DNA from: Cristatella mucedo
Taxonomy: Eukaryota; Bryozoa; Phylactolaemata; Cristatellidae
Reading direction: 5' to 3'
Assembly: GCA_009760855.2 (NCBI GenBank)
Contig: WPIO01000005.1
Span: forward strand, 5,008,001-5,072,000
Length of the DNA stretch: 64,000 nucleotides
Part shown: piece after piece, positions 1 to 31,216 of the stretch
Position numbering within the stretch: position 1 is the stretch's first letter
Layout: each line of letters starts with the position of its first letter
Notes under the pieces: generated by a model
Databases searched by the model: none
Told to the model about the DNA's origin: nothing
What the model saw: the letters and a program-made list of their open reading frames with translations, nothing else
Position numbers and translations under genes: made by a program

Positions 1-127
1 GGGCATGGAGGGATCAAAGCAAAGGCACAATTGAGTGTCATCTGCATAGAAGCGAAAGCCTATACTGCACCTGGCAATCACATGGCAAAGTGGGAGAGTA
101 TAAACCGCGAAGAGAACCACACGAATA
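1..127 (-). mobile_element. LINE fragment, RT palm (cut by window edge)
   Basis: On the minus strand, codons for FYADDTQL lie at about 29-52, with the TVYTL-like segment to their left-hand 5' side. It belongs to the same family as the 20.6 kb copy and is frame-broken. Confidence 0.7.
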
Positions 128-1640
128 AGAATACAATATATATAACGCCCCCAGAGAACTCAATCTCTTTCTAGGCACTTTATTTTTGCAGCAAAGTAAG
201 TACGATAGAATGGTTAGTGGTAGCATGCTCGATGAACAACAAGAAAAACATTGCTAGGGATGACATGCACAGGGTCAGCATGCAAGTATGGTTAGTGGTA
301 GCATTCACAGTATCAGCACGCATAAGCTCATAAAGGTCAAATCACATTGACCCACTAAATGCTGTCATAAATAGATGCGTTTTTAGTTTTTTTAACGTGG
401 TCAAGTCAGGAGATGTCGTGACACAAGTCGGAAGTGAGCTCCAGGCTTTTCGAGCATAATAACTTAAGGCACGGTCTCCGAAAGATTTGAGGTTTGTATG
501 AAGTATAGGTAAACAGTTAGATTCCGAAAAGCAGGCAGGGGCTCTGCTTAGCCTGGTGGAGAGTAGATCTGATAGGTAGGCTGGAGCCAAAGAATGGCGA
601 GACCTAAAAGTGAGTGACAAAACCTTGAAGTCAATGCGTTTCTTGACTAAGGGCTATTTCAGGTCGGCAAGAAGTGAGATGTGGAAACTGCGACGCTCAC
701 GACCGACAAGCCTAGCTGCAGAGTTGTGCACCAGCTGTAAGTGCCTGATTGCAAATACCGGTAGACCAGCAAGTAGTGAGTTACAGGATTCAAGACGGGA
801 TGTCGCCAATGCATGGACCAATTTAGATGTGGTATCTCTGCCTAAACAAGCCCGAATTTCAGCAATTTTGTGTAGCTGAAAGTAGGCAGGCTTGATTGTG
901 GAGCTGATGTAGTCGTCTAATGAAAGATCGCTTTGGAACATGACACCTAGATTTCGTGCAGATTCAACGGGACAAGACTATGTGTAGTTATTAGCTCTAC
1001 AACCAGACTAGCTAGGTTTGAAGTTTCAATATATGAGTTCAGCTGGTCTGCCACGACTATCCGTTCCAGTTTCTTTGATAAAAAGGTAAAAGGGTGACTC
1101 GGTGAAGTTGCTGAAGTCCTCTTGGCTTAGTGTTGCTTTCTTGACTAGTGGCCTGACAACAGCCTTTATTTAAAAAAAGCTGAGACTTGACCTGAGGCTA
1201 ATGACGTATTTATTATGTTGGTTGTGCACTGCAGCAGCAGATCCATGCATCGTTGAGACAGGACATTGGGAATAGGGTCTAGAGAACTAGTTGTCTTTTT
1301 TGACTGGGATATTAACTTCAGGATGAGGTCAATCGAGGTCTTCTTTAATGTAGACATTGAGGAGCTGCGCAGAATTGAAGGACGGGATTTAAGAGGGATG
1401 CTGCTATTACCCTGGGATGGATTCCTATTCCTGTCTATCTTGTTGACAAAGAAGCTAGAGAAGTCATCAGCTAGATCACCACAATGATGACTAGGTAAGG
1501 AGCTAACCTGGGAGCGATTAAGAAGATGGTTGATCGTAGACATCAGCACTTTTGAATCGTACATCTGTGATTCAACAATGTTTTTTTTATAGAACCTAGG
1601 CGAAGTAACCACAGTCCCACTTTCAATTAAAGGCACAAAC
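128..1640 (-). mobile_element. LINE copy with RT palm deleted
   Basis: The tail hairpin is at about 148-180; then C-terminal RT segments (SLAPAYLSDLL, LKSFGDRA) and, at 1166-1636, the N-terminal RT segment (NHLLNRSQVSS). The catalytic palm between about 960 and 1060 is missing and frames are broken, so it is inactive. Confidence 0.85.
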
Positions 1641-2289
1641 TAGACACTTATAAGTGATAATTAAGACAATATAGTTTAGGTCTTGCAAACAGTTTCATCA
1701 GAATACAGTGGCCTTGCCATGTGCCATCTGATGATATTAGAAGCATACTGCTCTTCTGGTGCAAAAGCAACCGCAGCAGGTTTATGCCCGTGACTTTCCA
1801 AAAGACTTACACAACAGGGGATTTTCTCAGCTCCGTTACAAAAGAAGGGAAATGGGTAGGAGATGGGCCGCCTGTGGTTGACGTAATCTATGTCAAGAGA
1901 TATAGTATTCTTCTTTTGCTGTAAACTATTCAGAAAGAAGGCTACCAAGAAAGTGCCTGTAAAGATTGAAAAAATATGTCTGCCATTTCTTCCTCACATG
2001 AGAAAAGTCCATCACTCCTGTTGTTTGACATTCTCTAAGCGGCAGGTACGCGATACCACACAAAACACCGAAGCAGGCTCAAAGACGTTTATTCACACGG
2101 ACGCAGCAGCGGGTCAGTACGGGACCGCCCGCCCGGCGTTCTTGACCTCATTCCCCGCCCTTTGCCACCCGTTACTTATATACCACTGCCATAAATCGCA
2201 ACAGCCCATAATCCAAAGACAGTGTCGTAATATCAAAATAGCCCAAACTCCTAGAAAGTTGTCAAGCTTGGAGAAAATTGGAGGTGTTG
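1641..2289. other. Unassigned stretch
   Basis: Between a LINE 5' end and the hAT pseudogene. The segment 2040-2230 is GC-richer and may belong to the hAT insertion or an older repeat. A 90-codon minus-strand ORF (1676-1948) resembles nothing I know. Confidence 0.3.
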
Positions 2290-4205
2290 CTAGCAGAAGA
2301 TACGACACTAGATGAGACAATTCAACAGAAATTTAAGCAACGAGAGGAACTTTGAAAACAGGTCTTGGAGCGCCTCGCTGCATTAGCAAGGGTACTTGGA
2401 ACTCAAAACTTAGCATTCCGTGGATCAAATGAATAGCTGTTTGCACCTACGAATGGAAACTTTCTTAAGTTTGATGAATTTCAGACCCTCTTTGATCCTT
2501 TGATGATGGAACACATGGGGAGGATTACTGACAAAGAAACTTGTATACATTATCTCTGCAAAGACATACAGAATAAATTAATACGAACTTTATTTTTTAC
2601 AATAAAGCATCACCTCACAGAAGCAGCTAATTCAGAAAAACACTATTCAGCTATCCTTGACTGTACCCCAGATGTCAGCCACACTAAACAGGTGACCATG
2701 ATTAGTAATTTTGTGCACGTAAGTGAAACCGAAGAGATGATCAGGGAGCATTTTCTTGATTTTGTCCCGTTACAAGACACCACGGGTGCATTTATGACTG
2801 AAGCTCTGTTTGAGCAGCTCAAAAATATCAGACTGGATGTTGAAACTATGAGGGGACAAGGGTTTGTAATGGTAGTAACATGAAACGCAAGGAAAATGGA
2901 GTGCAGAAGAGTACACTGAACATAAATCCACGTGCCTTCTGTGTACCTTGTACCATAACGTGAATCTAGTTGTCTGGAGGTAACGCATTTCTTTGCTTTG
3001 GCGAAGCAATTATCCAATTTGTCTCAGCATCTACTCGGTGTTGGGGAGTCCTGAAAACTCACATCACTGATGCAAGTGATCTAACGGTAAAACCACTCAG
3101 TGAAACAAGATGGAGAAGTAGAATTGAAGCTCTGAAACAGCTGAGATGCAATTTTGACAACGTCTACGATGCTCTGATTGAGATATTTGAAGATACGAGT
3201 CAGACAGAGTTGGCTGGAGCTATGACGAGATATGAGCACAAACAGTGGCCAATAACATGGCAAAATTTTCATTTGTAGTATCGCTTCTTACCAGGTACAA
3301 CTTTTTGTTTGAGATCAATGTCACCAGCAAAGCTCAATAGCAGAAATCAAATGACTGGGAGTTAAACAGCTGGAAAATAGCAAACATTACCATTACTCTG
3401 CGAAGTGAAGGAAGCTTCCATGAAACTTTGGCCGATGCAATTCAAGTGGCTAAATAATTCGAGATCGAACCCACTCCTGAAGCAAATCGACAATTGAAAA
3501 AGAGAAGACGGTTGAATTATGAATAACAGGATGCGGCTGTAAAGGATCCCAAGAAGAGTTTGGTCTAGCGGTTAAGGTGCTCGCCCTGACCAAGGTCTGA
3601 CTGAGGTCATGGGCTCGAGCCCTGAGGCATATGTGAAGCGCCTGAATAGAGATTAAGTTCTCTTGGGGCACTATATAAATGAATTATATTTATAAGAGTA
3701 ACTTTTGATATGCTGTTCTAGATGTGGTACCAGAATCTATTACAGAAAGGTTCAATCAGATTCAGCAACACAACGAACTGTTTGGATTCATATATGATAC
3801 TTCAAGATTTCCGACATACCCACCGAGGATGTCTTAAGCGAATGCAAGTCTCTGGAGGAGTCTCTTACTCAAAGAGACTGCATGGATTTAGACGGAGGTG
3901 ATGTGTGATGACCTGCAAAACATTGCCACGAGGCTTTCCCAGATTTTTAATCATAAAGAGGTCTTGCAATTTCTATTGCAGCATAAATTGATAGAAAATT
4001 TCCAAATCTTTCACATGGTACTCAGAATTTTATTGACCTTTTCAATTTCAGTGGCGAGTGGAGAAAGAAGTTTTTCAAAATAAAACGAATAAAAAATGAT
4101 CCTCATTCAACAATACGCTAAGAAAGGCTGATTGTCTTAGCAACAATTTTAATTGAATCAGATTTAGTATCTTTTCTCGACATTAAAGAAATGGTCTGCG
4201 AGTTT
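2290..4205 (+). pseudogene. Broken hAT-superfamily transposase (TTF/ZMYM-like)
   Basis: The intact element would encode a DDE transposase. Conserved pieces appear in order in different frames: NLAFRGSNE near 2410, YSAILDCTPDVSHTKQ near 2645, IREHFLDFVPLQDTTGAF near 2740, SETRWRSRIEALK near 3100, and the C-terminal dimerisation signature ending SGERSFSK at 4050-4080, after which the remainder continues one base out of frame. There are several stops and frameshifts plus a SINE insertion at 3556-3692. No terminal inverted repeats were found. Confidence 0.85.
3556..3692 (+). mobile_element. tRNA-derived SINE, family 1
   Basis: An A-box-like TGGTCTAGCGGTTAAGG and a B-box-like GGGCTCGAGCCC are followed by a tail with AGAGATTAAGTTCTCT and TATAAATGAATTATATT. 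It interrupts the hAT pseudogene. Confidence 0.85.
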
Positions 4206-4209
4206 TCCA

Positions 4210-5084
4210 AGAAAAAGAAAGGAAATCCGAGTTGTTTACATCTATTTTTAAAATTTCACGTATTACTGCATCTACAAACGTTATTTATCTATTTTTGTGG
4301 GTCTTTATGATAATAAAAAGCTTACATCTTGCAAATTGGGTTTCATTTCATGATTGATAGGTAGGGAGGACGTAAGTGGGAAGGGATTGCCAGACATCTG
4401 ATGTCGCTTAGGGCACAAAAATGCCTTGCACCTGCCCTGCTGTCAAGTCGGCACTTTCGGTTAAAGAACATTGCCATAAACAAGGCCATAATCGAGGAAA
4501 TGTGCTCATCCAAAGGCGAGTCATTTTCGAGCAGGGCCGTGATTAAGAACTAGTTCCTTTTGCATGAGAGGCCATATTTGGGGGAAATGACTTTAGTTAA
4601 GTTGCCACTTCAGCCCATTCGTAAAATTTCACGGGACAACAGTACTCTGATATTCACTATCAACCTATGTAATTTGTTATATGATTCGGCGGGTCCATAA
4701 AAATAACCACTTACGTCACGCTTACGCTATGCACTTTGTAACGTGTGTGGTGCTATTAAGGTGGATCAGATGCGATGCTAAGTTATGCTAAAAATATCCG
4801 GGGAGATATTTTACTAATTTGCATACGTTACTACTCCATGAACTCCTTTAGAGTTAAAATTGGACATGGGCTTGTCTATTACATTCTGATATAGTCCCGA
4901 GCAGGCTTCAGATTAGCGTTTTATTTAATTGCACATGTAAACACAGCTCGAAGATCTGACAGGTGCGGTCAGTCATAACGACGGTGAGCCAGTCGATGGG
5001 CCACTATTCTCTATGGACTTAGAAGTTCTCTTTTCCCGGTATAGGTTTTGTAGTTACTGAGTAACACTAGGTTTGCCTTAAATT
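4210..5084. other. Intergenic, nothing recognised
   Basis: AT-rich single-copy-looking DNA without ORFs of interest or repeats I can match in this window. Confidence 0.4.
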
Positions 5085-6045
5085 ATTATGTTGGCTTTAT
5101 TGTCTCGAATTTGAGAAAGTGTGCTTTCATGTAAACGCAAATATCAGCAATACATGTAGCAAATGAGTTGAGGGAGTTTGATGTGCTTTAAGCCTGCTAG
5201 GGGTCAAAGAATAGGTACAGCTACGTGTAATCTAAATAGAAATAAAAGCTTGGAGTGTGCTTGGGAATTACATCGGCAAGAGGTCGAGTATAAATTATGA
5301 AAATAAGTTGACCAAGCCCAGGGCCTTTCGGTCGCTGGCTTTATCGTCACTCAATTCGAGTAAGTTTGCTGCACTCCATGTGCGAGTGTCAGCAATATAG
5401 GCAGCAAGGGAATTGAGAGAGTTTGACGCGCTGGAAAGCTGAGAAAGATCAACACTCAGCTACAGTTGTGTGTCATCGGCATAGAAGTAAAAACCTAGAT
5501 TGTGCTTAGCGGTTGCATCGACAAGACGAAGAGTATAAATTGTGAAAAGAAGTGGACCAAGCACAGATTCCCGAGGTACCCTACTGTACTTCAATGGTTC
5601 CTTGGATAACCTTTGCCCAGTCACAGCAATACTCCGGTATCTGCCGCTGGGATACGCCCTAAACCATTACAGCGAAATGCCAGTGATGCACAGGCGAGAT
5701 GGGAGGCGCCCAAGAAGAAGTTGGTGATCAATAGTATAAAAAACTGCCAAAAGATCGAGGAAAACAAGCAGAGAGACATTACCCAAGTCTGCACATCTGA
5801 GAAGGTCGTTGTATATCTAAAGCAATGCCGACTCAAGGAGTGATAAGCTCTAAAACCAGACCTAAACTTACTTGCTGAATTTGAGTTTCGACATACGAGT
5901 TTAGCTGGTCAGCTATTACTCGTACTAGTGCCTTTGATAGGAACAGCCTTAGGGAGACTGGGAGAATGTTACTCAAGCTCTCTTGGTCCAGCGTCTCTTT
6001 CTTAATAAGTGGTATAACAAAAGTCTTTTTGAAATGTGCAGGGAC
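5085..6045 (-). mobile_element. LINE RT fragments, degraded
   Basis: Minus-strand similarity to the RT core is present: fingers near 5830-6030 (LIKKETLDQESLSN) and a YADD region near 5480. A second, more degraded copy of the same core lies at about 5085-5300. Confidence 0.7.
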
Positions 6046-6300
6046 AAGACATAAGGCCTGCATATGCACATGCATCCACCATGTCCTCTCAGCAGACCAA
6101 GGAAGTTTTGCCGATTTAGCAGATGGGTCTAGCAACCGGCATGGCAAAGAAATGCGATATGTCATCGAGCATTTTTCGGTCATGCCTTTGCTTGGCCAAG
6201 CCTTGGCATCGAGCATTTCTTGGGCATGCCTTTCGCACTCACTTATTCTCGTGAGCTTGTGTACTCGAGTGGGATGCCATTGCCAACAATGAGGTAAGTT
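6045..6300. repeat. Dispersed repeat of about 250 bp, copy 1
   Basis: It is collinear with 18462-18715 from GGCCTGCATATGCACATGCA to CAACAATGAGGTAAGTT. It contains internal near-repeats of CATCGAGCATTTCTTGG. In this copy it abuts a LINE RT fragment. Family unknown. Confidence 0.75.
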
Positions 6301-8587
6301 GGAAAACAGCGCAGACCTCATGCATGGCCACCAGAGCATATGGGGGCAGGCTAAGTTAGCTGTTCATTGCCTAAGGATCGATCTCTCGTTTTCTTGAAGC
6401 ATAATCTCCCGCTTGACTACTACAGCTGCATCAGCGTTCTCTTACAGGGACCCCGTTTGAACTTTTAAAAACTCGGATATGGTTGCTATTCTCTCGAACC
6501 TAACTCTTGAAGGCCATCTTCGGTTCACCCATCTCGCTAAATCGTTCGCTAAACCCTCGACTGAAGGAGTTATTGGGCTTGCCTGCCAACCAAGCACCTT
6601 AGTGCTGCGAATTAGTCGGCCTATTCTCCGTACCGTGTCGTGTGTCCTTGTGGTAGCTCCTATCTCCAGGTTATTCGAGCCTGAGTAGGTCTGCGGGTGC
6701 TCGGGCTCGCGATGGCGGCGTGAGGAAGAACGAAGCCCCACAGTTAGTCCGTTGGCCGGGGAAGTGGTGCGAGTGCGGCGGGGCGGAGAAGCATTGTGGG
6801 CGTGGCCATGCCAGCTAGTCTTGCTGCCAGATTAACCCGATCGCTCGCTCCGACTCAACTAAGGGGTCCTAGTAGATCTTCGTGACTAGATTAGTGCCCC
6901 ACGCTAGTGAGATCGCCGTAGTAAAAACCCACAGAGGAAAAGCCTATCAAAACGAATGCCGTTTAGAGCTGCAGCAGTTCAGACTAGAGGGGGCAACTGG
7001 GCCCACTACACCCTTGGCTCCACCGCTGACCGAATTGTTGTTTCTCACTTCGGATTATACCAGTTCGCAAACTCACAATTAGCTTATATTTTTCTCAATT
7101 CCAATCGATGCAGTCAAAGTGCTGTCATCTATTAGGTCAACTTCCGTGCAGACTGTCAGTTGGTATGTTGTTCTTCTTTTGACCACGATGCACTACTCAC
7201 GACGTTCTGCACTTCAAGGCACGAAAGTTCCATCGCGTGACAGAAATCGCAGTTGCTTAAGCCTAGCGTGAGTTCAGTTTACTAGATAGCGACAGTTATG
7301 TTAAGAAATGTCACATATGCGGTCTAGCTTTGTACCTTTAAACATTCCATAACTCGGCGAAGTTTTCCGAGAACCAACATGATATTTTAAATGTGAGTTC
7401 TGCTCTGCCAGTACATCGCTGCAATAGTTCACTTCTGACTTCATTTGATTTGGATAATTATTGCCATGCATGCATTGAAGCGTCCTTGAACTTAATATTC
7501 TGCAATCACGCTTCATTCTTGCATGTCTAGTTTTTTTAATTGTTTCTAGGCTGGTCTAGGTATAACCATCCTTGCCTTTTCATTGTTTACCTTAAGGCTA
7601 AGTAAAACGTGTATCGCCAATTTACTAAGCACGGTAAAAAATAATCATCAAAATCGGCTCACACTTCTGGCACGTTGTCCAGCTGTCATCAGTCGCCAGC
7701 AGTCGGTGCAAAACTTCTGCAGCTTAGCTTATGAGTATTAAACGTCGAAACTGCAATGTTGCATCACTTCACGAAACACCTGAAGTGGCTCCACACCATG
7801 AAATGTGTCGACTTTAATGTTCCTCCACTCACTTCATGTCCCTTCATGTTTTATTCTTTCTCATAATTTCTGATCTGAATAAAATACCTGCTCCCCAAGT
7901 TTCCCATTATACTACATGCAGTTCAAACGGGGATTCTTCAGCTTGGTCTCCAAGAGTCCTCAAGTTCTAGGGCTTCCAAGGCTTCAGCTCCTGCAGTAAC
8001 AAAGCCTGGAGTTCGCTAGCGACTGATATCAATACATCCTAGAAGTGTATATTTAGCAGGCAGCTCACAGCAGCTTTAATTTAATCCATGTGAATAATCT
8101 TTAATAAGAGGAAAGGATCTTCACGTGTCCTTACTATACCGAGCTTTTATTGGAATACAAATGTGAACAACACAATGGCCCTCTTTAATTGAATTTCTTT
8201 CAGACAGTGCTGTCGTCAAAACTGCATACGTCAAAGTACCAGTAAGAAAATTGCGTGTCACAATTTGGTGGGAGCTGCACGTCTTGAGGTTCCGATAGAG
8301 CTTGATTATTTGAGATGCTAACTCCTTAACAACCCGGGTCTTGGATAGCAGCAACTGAATAACATCTCTAAAGGAGCAGACGACAAGTTAAGCACGGAAG
8401 AAAGAATGACACCTATCAGTCGTCCACGAGGATCGATCAATAAGGGGCACAAGAACTAGGCTTGAGACTAGTACCTTTCGATCGCCTGCTTCCCCCCCCC
8501 CCGACCAACACATTAATCGAGGTAGAGTATTAGCATGAACAAGCGAATGACTTCCAGTTTCGACTAGATATTTTGATGGGACAGATA
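6301..8587. other. Intergenic, nothing recognised
   Basis: The part near 6640-6800 is CG-richer; 7000-8500 is AT-rich with short ORFs only. A C run lies at about 8493-8502. No gene family or repeat copy recognised. Confidence 0.4.
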
Positions 8588-9215
8588 ATAAAAATAATAA
8601 CACACTTGATATAGCGCCCTCAGAGAACTCAATCTCTGTCTACGTGCTTGACATTTGCTGCAAAAGAAACACGATCGAATGGTTAGTGGTATTATGCTGA
8701 ATAAACGACAAGAATAACATGGTTAGGGGTGACATGCACAGGGTCAGCATGCAAGTAAGGTTAGTGGAAGCTTGCACAGTGTCAGCACACATACGCACAT
8801 AAAGGATGAATCACAGGGACCCACTAAATGCTTTCATAAATAGATGCGTTTTTAGTTTCTTTTTAAATGTGAATAAGTCAGGAGATGTCGTGACACAGGT
8901 CGGGAGTGAGTTCCAGGCTTTGGGAGCATACGAACTAAAGGCACGGTCTCCGAAGGATTTGAGGTTTGTACAAGGTATAGGTAAACAGTTAGTTTTTGAA
9001 AAGCAGGTGATACGATGCTTGGCCTGGTGGGGGAGTAGATCTGATAGGTAGGCTGGAGCCAAAGAATGAAGTGACCTAAAAGTGAGTGACACAACCTTGA
9101 AGTCAATGCGTCGCTTGACTGGGAGCCAGTGCAGGTCGGTGAGACGCGGTGTGATGTGGCAACTGTGACGCTCACGACAGACAAGCCTAGCTGCAGAGTT
9201 TTGCACCAGCTGTAA
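8588..9215 (-). mobile_element. LINE 3' fragment
   Basis: The AT-rich tail and hairpin are at 8588-8650; then the C-terminal RT region on the minus strand (8811-9206, open) with SAARLVCRERHSCHIT and LKSFGDRAF. Confidence 0.87.
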
Positions 9216-9546
9216 GCTACAGATGCTACAGGTGGCCCGAGTGGGTTATTTTCTGCAGAAGGCTAAAATCGTGTTTGAGTTAGATTAATGCATGAGACCA
9301 GTCTGTCGTCCATCTGCTGATATGCAACCGGCTACATCAAGTACTAGCTACAGTGAACATACTCTGAGCTCTTCATGAACTAAAAAAATCCGTTAGTAGA
9401 AAAAAATTGGGAAGGCCTTTAGCTATGGATTAGACAGAGCAGCCGGTTATTGCAACATGACTATGAAATAAGAGATAACAGAACGCTGTGCCACAACCCT
9501 ATGCCCATTTCAATCTTATGATAAACCAAGCTTGTACAATTCCATA

Positions 9547-9552
9547 TTTATT
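9547..9552 (-). promoter_or_regulatory. Candidate poly(A) signal, gene B
   Basis: AATAAA on the minus strand, about 310 nt after the gene B stop codon. No closer canonical hexamer was seen. Confidence 0.45.
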
Positions 9553-9859
9553 TACAAAGAACAACAAGTGAGCGAACATTCAAATGCAAGTCACGATAGG
9601 AGTAAATACCGTCAGCAAAAATAACAGCACTAAAATCGTTGACGTTCCAAGGCCATCCAGCACGACATGCTTAGCTATGTGAATGGGTTCAAACGAAGGA
9701 TACTATCAACATAAGCTTCGAGAGACATGCAGAAACTGATGGTTCAGCATTAAGAATAGCTCGAAAAAAGGCTGAACACTGGCAACCATTACACCAGCAC
9801 CTGTTGCAATAATTCAACATGTACCCGCATTAAAAAATAAATATGCGAGTCTTCTTCAT

Positions 9860-28569
<18,710 letters not shown>

Positions 28570-29269
28570 TTGGCTGCTGCAGTATCCACCACACACACCA
28601 TCCGCCGCTTCAGCTCGACCCGCAGCAGCGACCGAAAATACGGCCGCCGGATGCCGATCGCGGAATTACGCAACCGTCGCGGGGAGGGATTGGGTTCTAG
28701 CGACCGGATGAGTTAATTTTACATAACGCATAAGCTGCTGTACACGTGCCACTGCGCCCGCGCATCGAGCGGCAACACGTGCCGCTCGGCCAGTCCAGTC
28801 TAGCGGAATGCATCGAAGGCAAACAGACCCGAGCGCAGGGTCGGCACGGCCGCTACTGGTGGGCGAATTGTCTCGAGGCGTAGCCATTCAGTCTCAGCAA
28901 CGCCCTTGAGCAGATGGAAATAGAGTACCGCTCGACAGCCCGCCACGATTATAAAGTGACGCTTGGGTGGTTACTCGGGTCATGTGACTAACTAGCCTTA
29001 CTAATGACATCGGTACCCGTAGGTCCGGCGTTCTGGTCCATTTACGTCCGACTGGTCGACCATTCGCCCAACCAATCTCTCGCGCCAAGACCGACGCTTA
29101 TGCAACGGAGCTTTTTTTGGCCGCACAGGCGTCATACACAGAAGGCGCACTTACGCAAGAAAGAATCTGCAGTTCAGGGGGAGGGGTAGCTCGCGTAACC
29201 GCCTCCGCTGCGTATGCACCCGGCTCTCGGCGGACGAGGCCGGGGCTGCTAATGCAAGTTGCAGGGCTA

Positions 29270-29435
29270 GTTAGCAAATCCCAGAGGCTTGATCATGTGT
29301 GCGCTTTGCTGAAGGAGCTTCGATGGCTTCCGGTTAATCGACGGGTGCAGAGTAGAGCTATTATGCTGACACAAGGCCTGCAACGGACTGGCTCCTTCAT
29401 ACCTTGCTGAGCTACTGTTTTAAAATCCACTTGTC
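29270..29435 (+). mobile_element. LINE-like C-terminal fragment, low similarity
   Basis: A plus-strand segment encodes RLDHVCALLKELRWLPVNRR, the pattern found upstream of the C-terminus in CR1-like RTs. It is short and was probably broken by the neighbouring repeat. Confidence 0.4.
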
Positions 29436-29770
29436 CTCTAATGTAATGTAACTTAGTCTGTAATTCCAAAAAGCCATTAAGATTATGTGGTTGTTACGCA
29501 GTAGAGTTTTGTATAGCGCACTCACAGCCTAAGTGGCATTCGGTAGCCAAAAGACTTCATCTCACGCAACAAAAAGAAAGTGAGAAGCATAGCTGAGTCA
29601 GGAGAGCAGTTGAAGTAGTGAGTAGCGTTGAAGTAGCGGCTCAGGACCGCTGATAAGGATGAGCCATAGTCAGCAGCAGGATAGTAGTTGTCGTTGCGTA
29701 AGAACTGTGGAAAGAGAGTTACGCTGCCTTGGACCTGCAGAGCAAAAGTTTTTGTCGCCAACTGTCTTTT
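29436..29770 (-). repeat. Second repeat family (LINE 3' end type), copy 1
   Basis: It begins with ATGTAATGTAA and contains GTTTTGTATAGCGCACTCACA and a minus-strand ORF (29522-29761) containing SPDSAMLLTFFLLREMKS. The same unit recurs at 43140-43478 and 56498-56605. It looks like the 3' end of another CR1-like LINE. Confidence 0.7.
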
Positions 29771-29789
29771 AGGAGGAATGGAATAGCTA

Positions 29790-30010
29790 TATATGGATAG
29801 AAGTCACTTTCGCAATCCTTACGTATTATCTACTCTCCTGCTGTCGACTATGGCGCATCATTTCAAGCCGTCCCGAGCCGTCTACTGCCGTGCTACTTAC
29901 TATCTCCACTGTCCTCATGACTCAGCTGAGTTTCTCACTTTCTCTTTGTTGCGTGAGATGAAGACCGTTGCCTACCGCATACGTACCGAACGTACACTTA
30001 GTCTTTGTGG
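29790..30010 (+). repeat. Second repeat family, inverted partial copy
   Basis: The plus strand encodes a diverged version of the same segment, HDSAEFLTFSLLREMKT. It faces the copy at 29436-29770 as an inverted pair with a spacer of roughly 30 bp. Confidence 0.6.
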
Positions 30011-30314
30011 ATTTGTGGAGTTACAGATGGCGGCTCATTACGTTACCTAAACGCGACCTACATTTACTGCGCCAGTGCAATTGTCCGCTTACTACTGCGT
30101 TAGCAGCCGCTAATGTCTAAACTCCCTGTCGTTTGGTCTAGTTTCGTCGACGCTCGACTCGTCTGCCGGTTGCTTTCTTGTTATGCTCCTACCCTAGTGT
30201 AGGCGGTGCCACTGACATTTGACATGTCGAGCTGGGCGTCGCCTTGCCCCGGAATGGCTATGCCTGGGGTCAGCGCCCAGAGGCACAAGGACCGGAACTT
30301 GGGGCGGCGTGTGG

Positions 30315-30331
30315 TCTCTCTCTCTCTCTCT

Positions 30332-30425
<94 letters not shown>

Positions 30426-30427
30426 CT

Positions 30428-30490
<63 letters not shown>
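30315..30490. repeat. (CT)n microsatellite, about 175 bp
   Basis: CT run interrupted by short C tracts near 30333 and 30429. Lies in the CpG-rich region upstream of gene B and explains the Leu-Ser and Arg-Glu ORFs there. Confidence 0.98.
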
Positions 30491-30491
<1 letters not shown>

Positions 30492-31026
30492 AGCGGAAGC
30501 TCTCGACTGGAGTAGACGTCGACCCCGACTATCCAAGCAGTTACTCGGCTAGCCGGATCTTTGACGGCGGTACGCCCGTACTGTTGGGACGGAGCCGGTG
30601 CAACGGCGGGAGTCCGGAAGCCGACTAAGCAACTGACACGTTTGTGCGCACTAGCGGCCACGTTATCCCGCGCCCCTCTAGTTTACTCTGTGTAGGATCC
30701 TCCCTGTGGACTTGTCTAGTCCCCTTTGTGTAGCCCATGCGATATTGTAAACAGGTTTTAACCAGACCGCCGTTCGTCTTGAACTAGCTCAGCGGTGTGG
30801 CAACAGGCGGCGTAGCCTGAGCGTGGCCGGGATTGGCGGGAAATAGCCTCTGCTCCCGGATTTCGGCTACGTGCTTACCGCGTGCGAGTCGTGTCTCACA
30901 GCGAGAGATTTAAGGGACCGGCAGTGAGTGGCAGACCATTGAAGTCGGTTGCTGCTGGATGGGGAGCCTGTGCTTGTAAGAGGTGAGATATGTCCAACGA
31001 GGCGGCGGCAAGCTGCGACTGCCCTT

Positions 31027-31163
31027 GTTGTATGAAAATCCCCCTCCTGGCCATTGTGCCAGATAGGTAAGCCGTTTTTAATCTCGCGCTCGTTTCACTC
31101 GCACTCGATACCAAACCGCTTACCCATCTGTCACCGTGGCTAGAAGTGGGATTTTCATACAAC
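31027..31163. mobile_element. Fold-back MITE with terminal inverted repeats of about 55 bp
   Basis: The 137-bp element has ends GTTGTATGAAAATCCC and GGGATTTTCATACAAC. The arms match for about 55 bp with scattered mismatches (for example CAGATAGGTAAGC against the complement of GCTTACCCATCTG), leaving a loop of roughly 25 bp. No target-site duplication is obvious. It sits at the left edge of the virus-like block. Confidence 0.8.
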
Positions 31164-31216
31164 ACGCTACGTCATATCACCGAGAATTAACTTAATACAG
31201 AAAGATGTCTGACTTT

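Noticed and set aside
1676-1948. 90-codon minus-strand ORF as a host exon
   Set aside because: No similarity recognised and no matching splice partners; it adjoins a LINE copy.
30194-30661. 155-codon Arg-Glu and 140-codon Leu-Ser ORFs
   Set aside because: They are translations of the (CT)n microsatellite; no real protein features.
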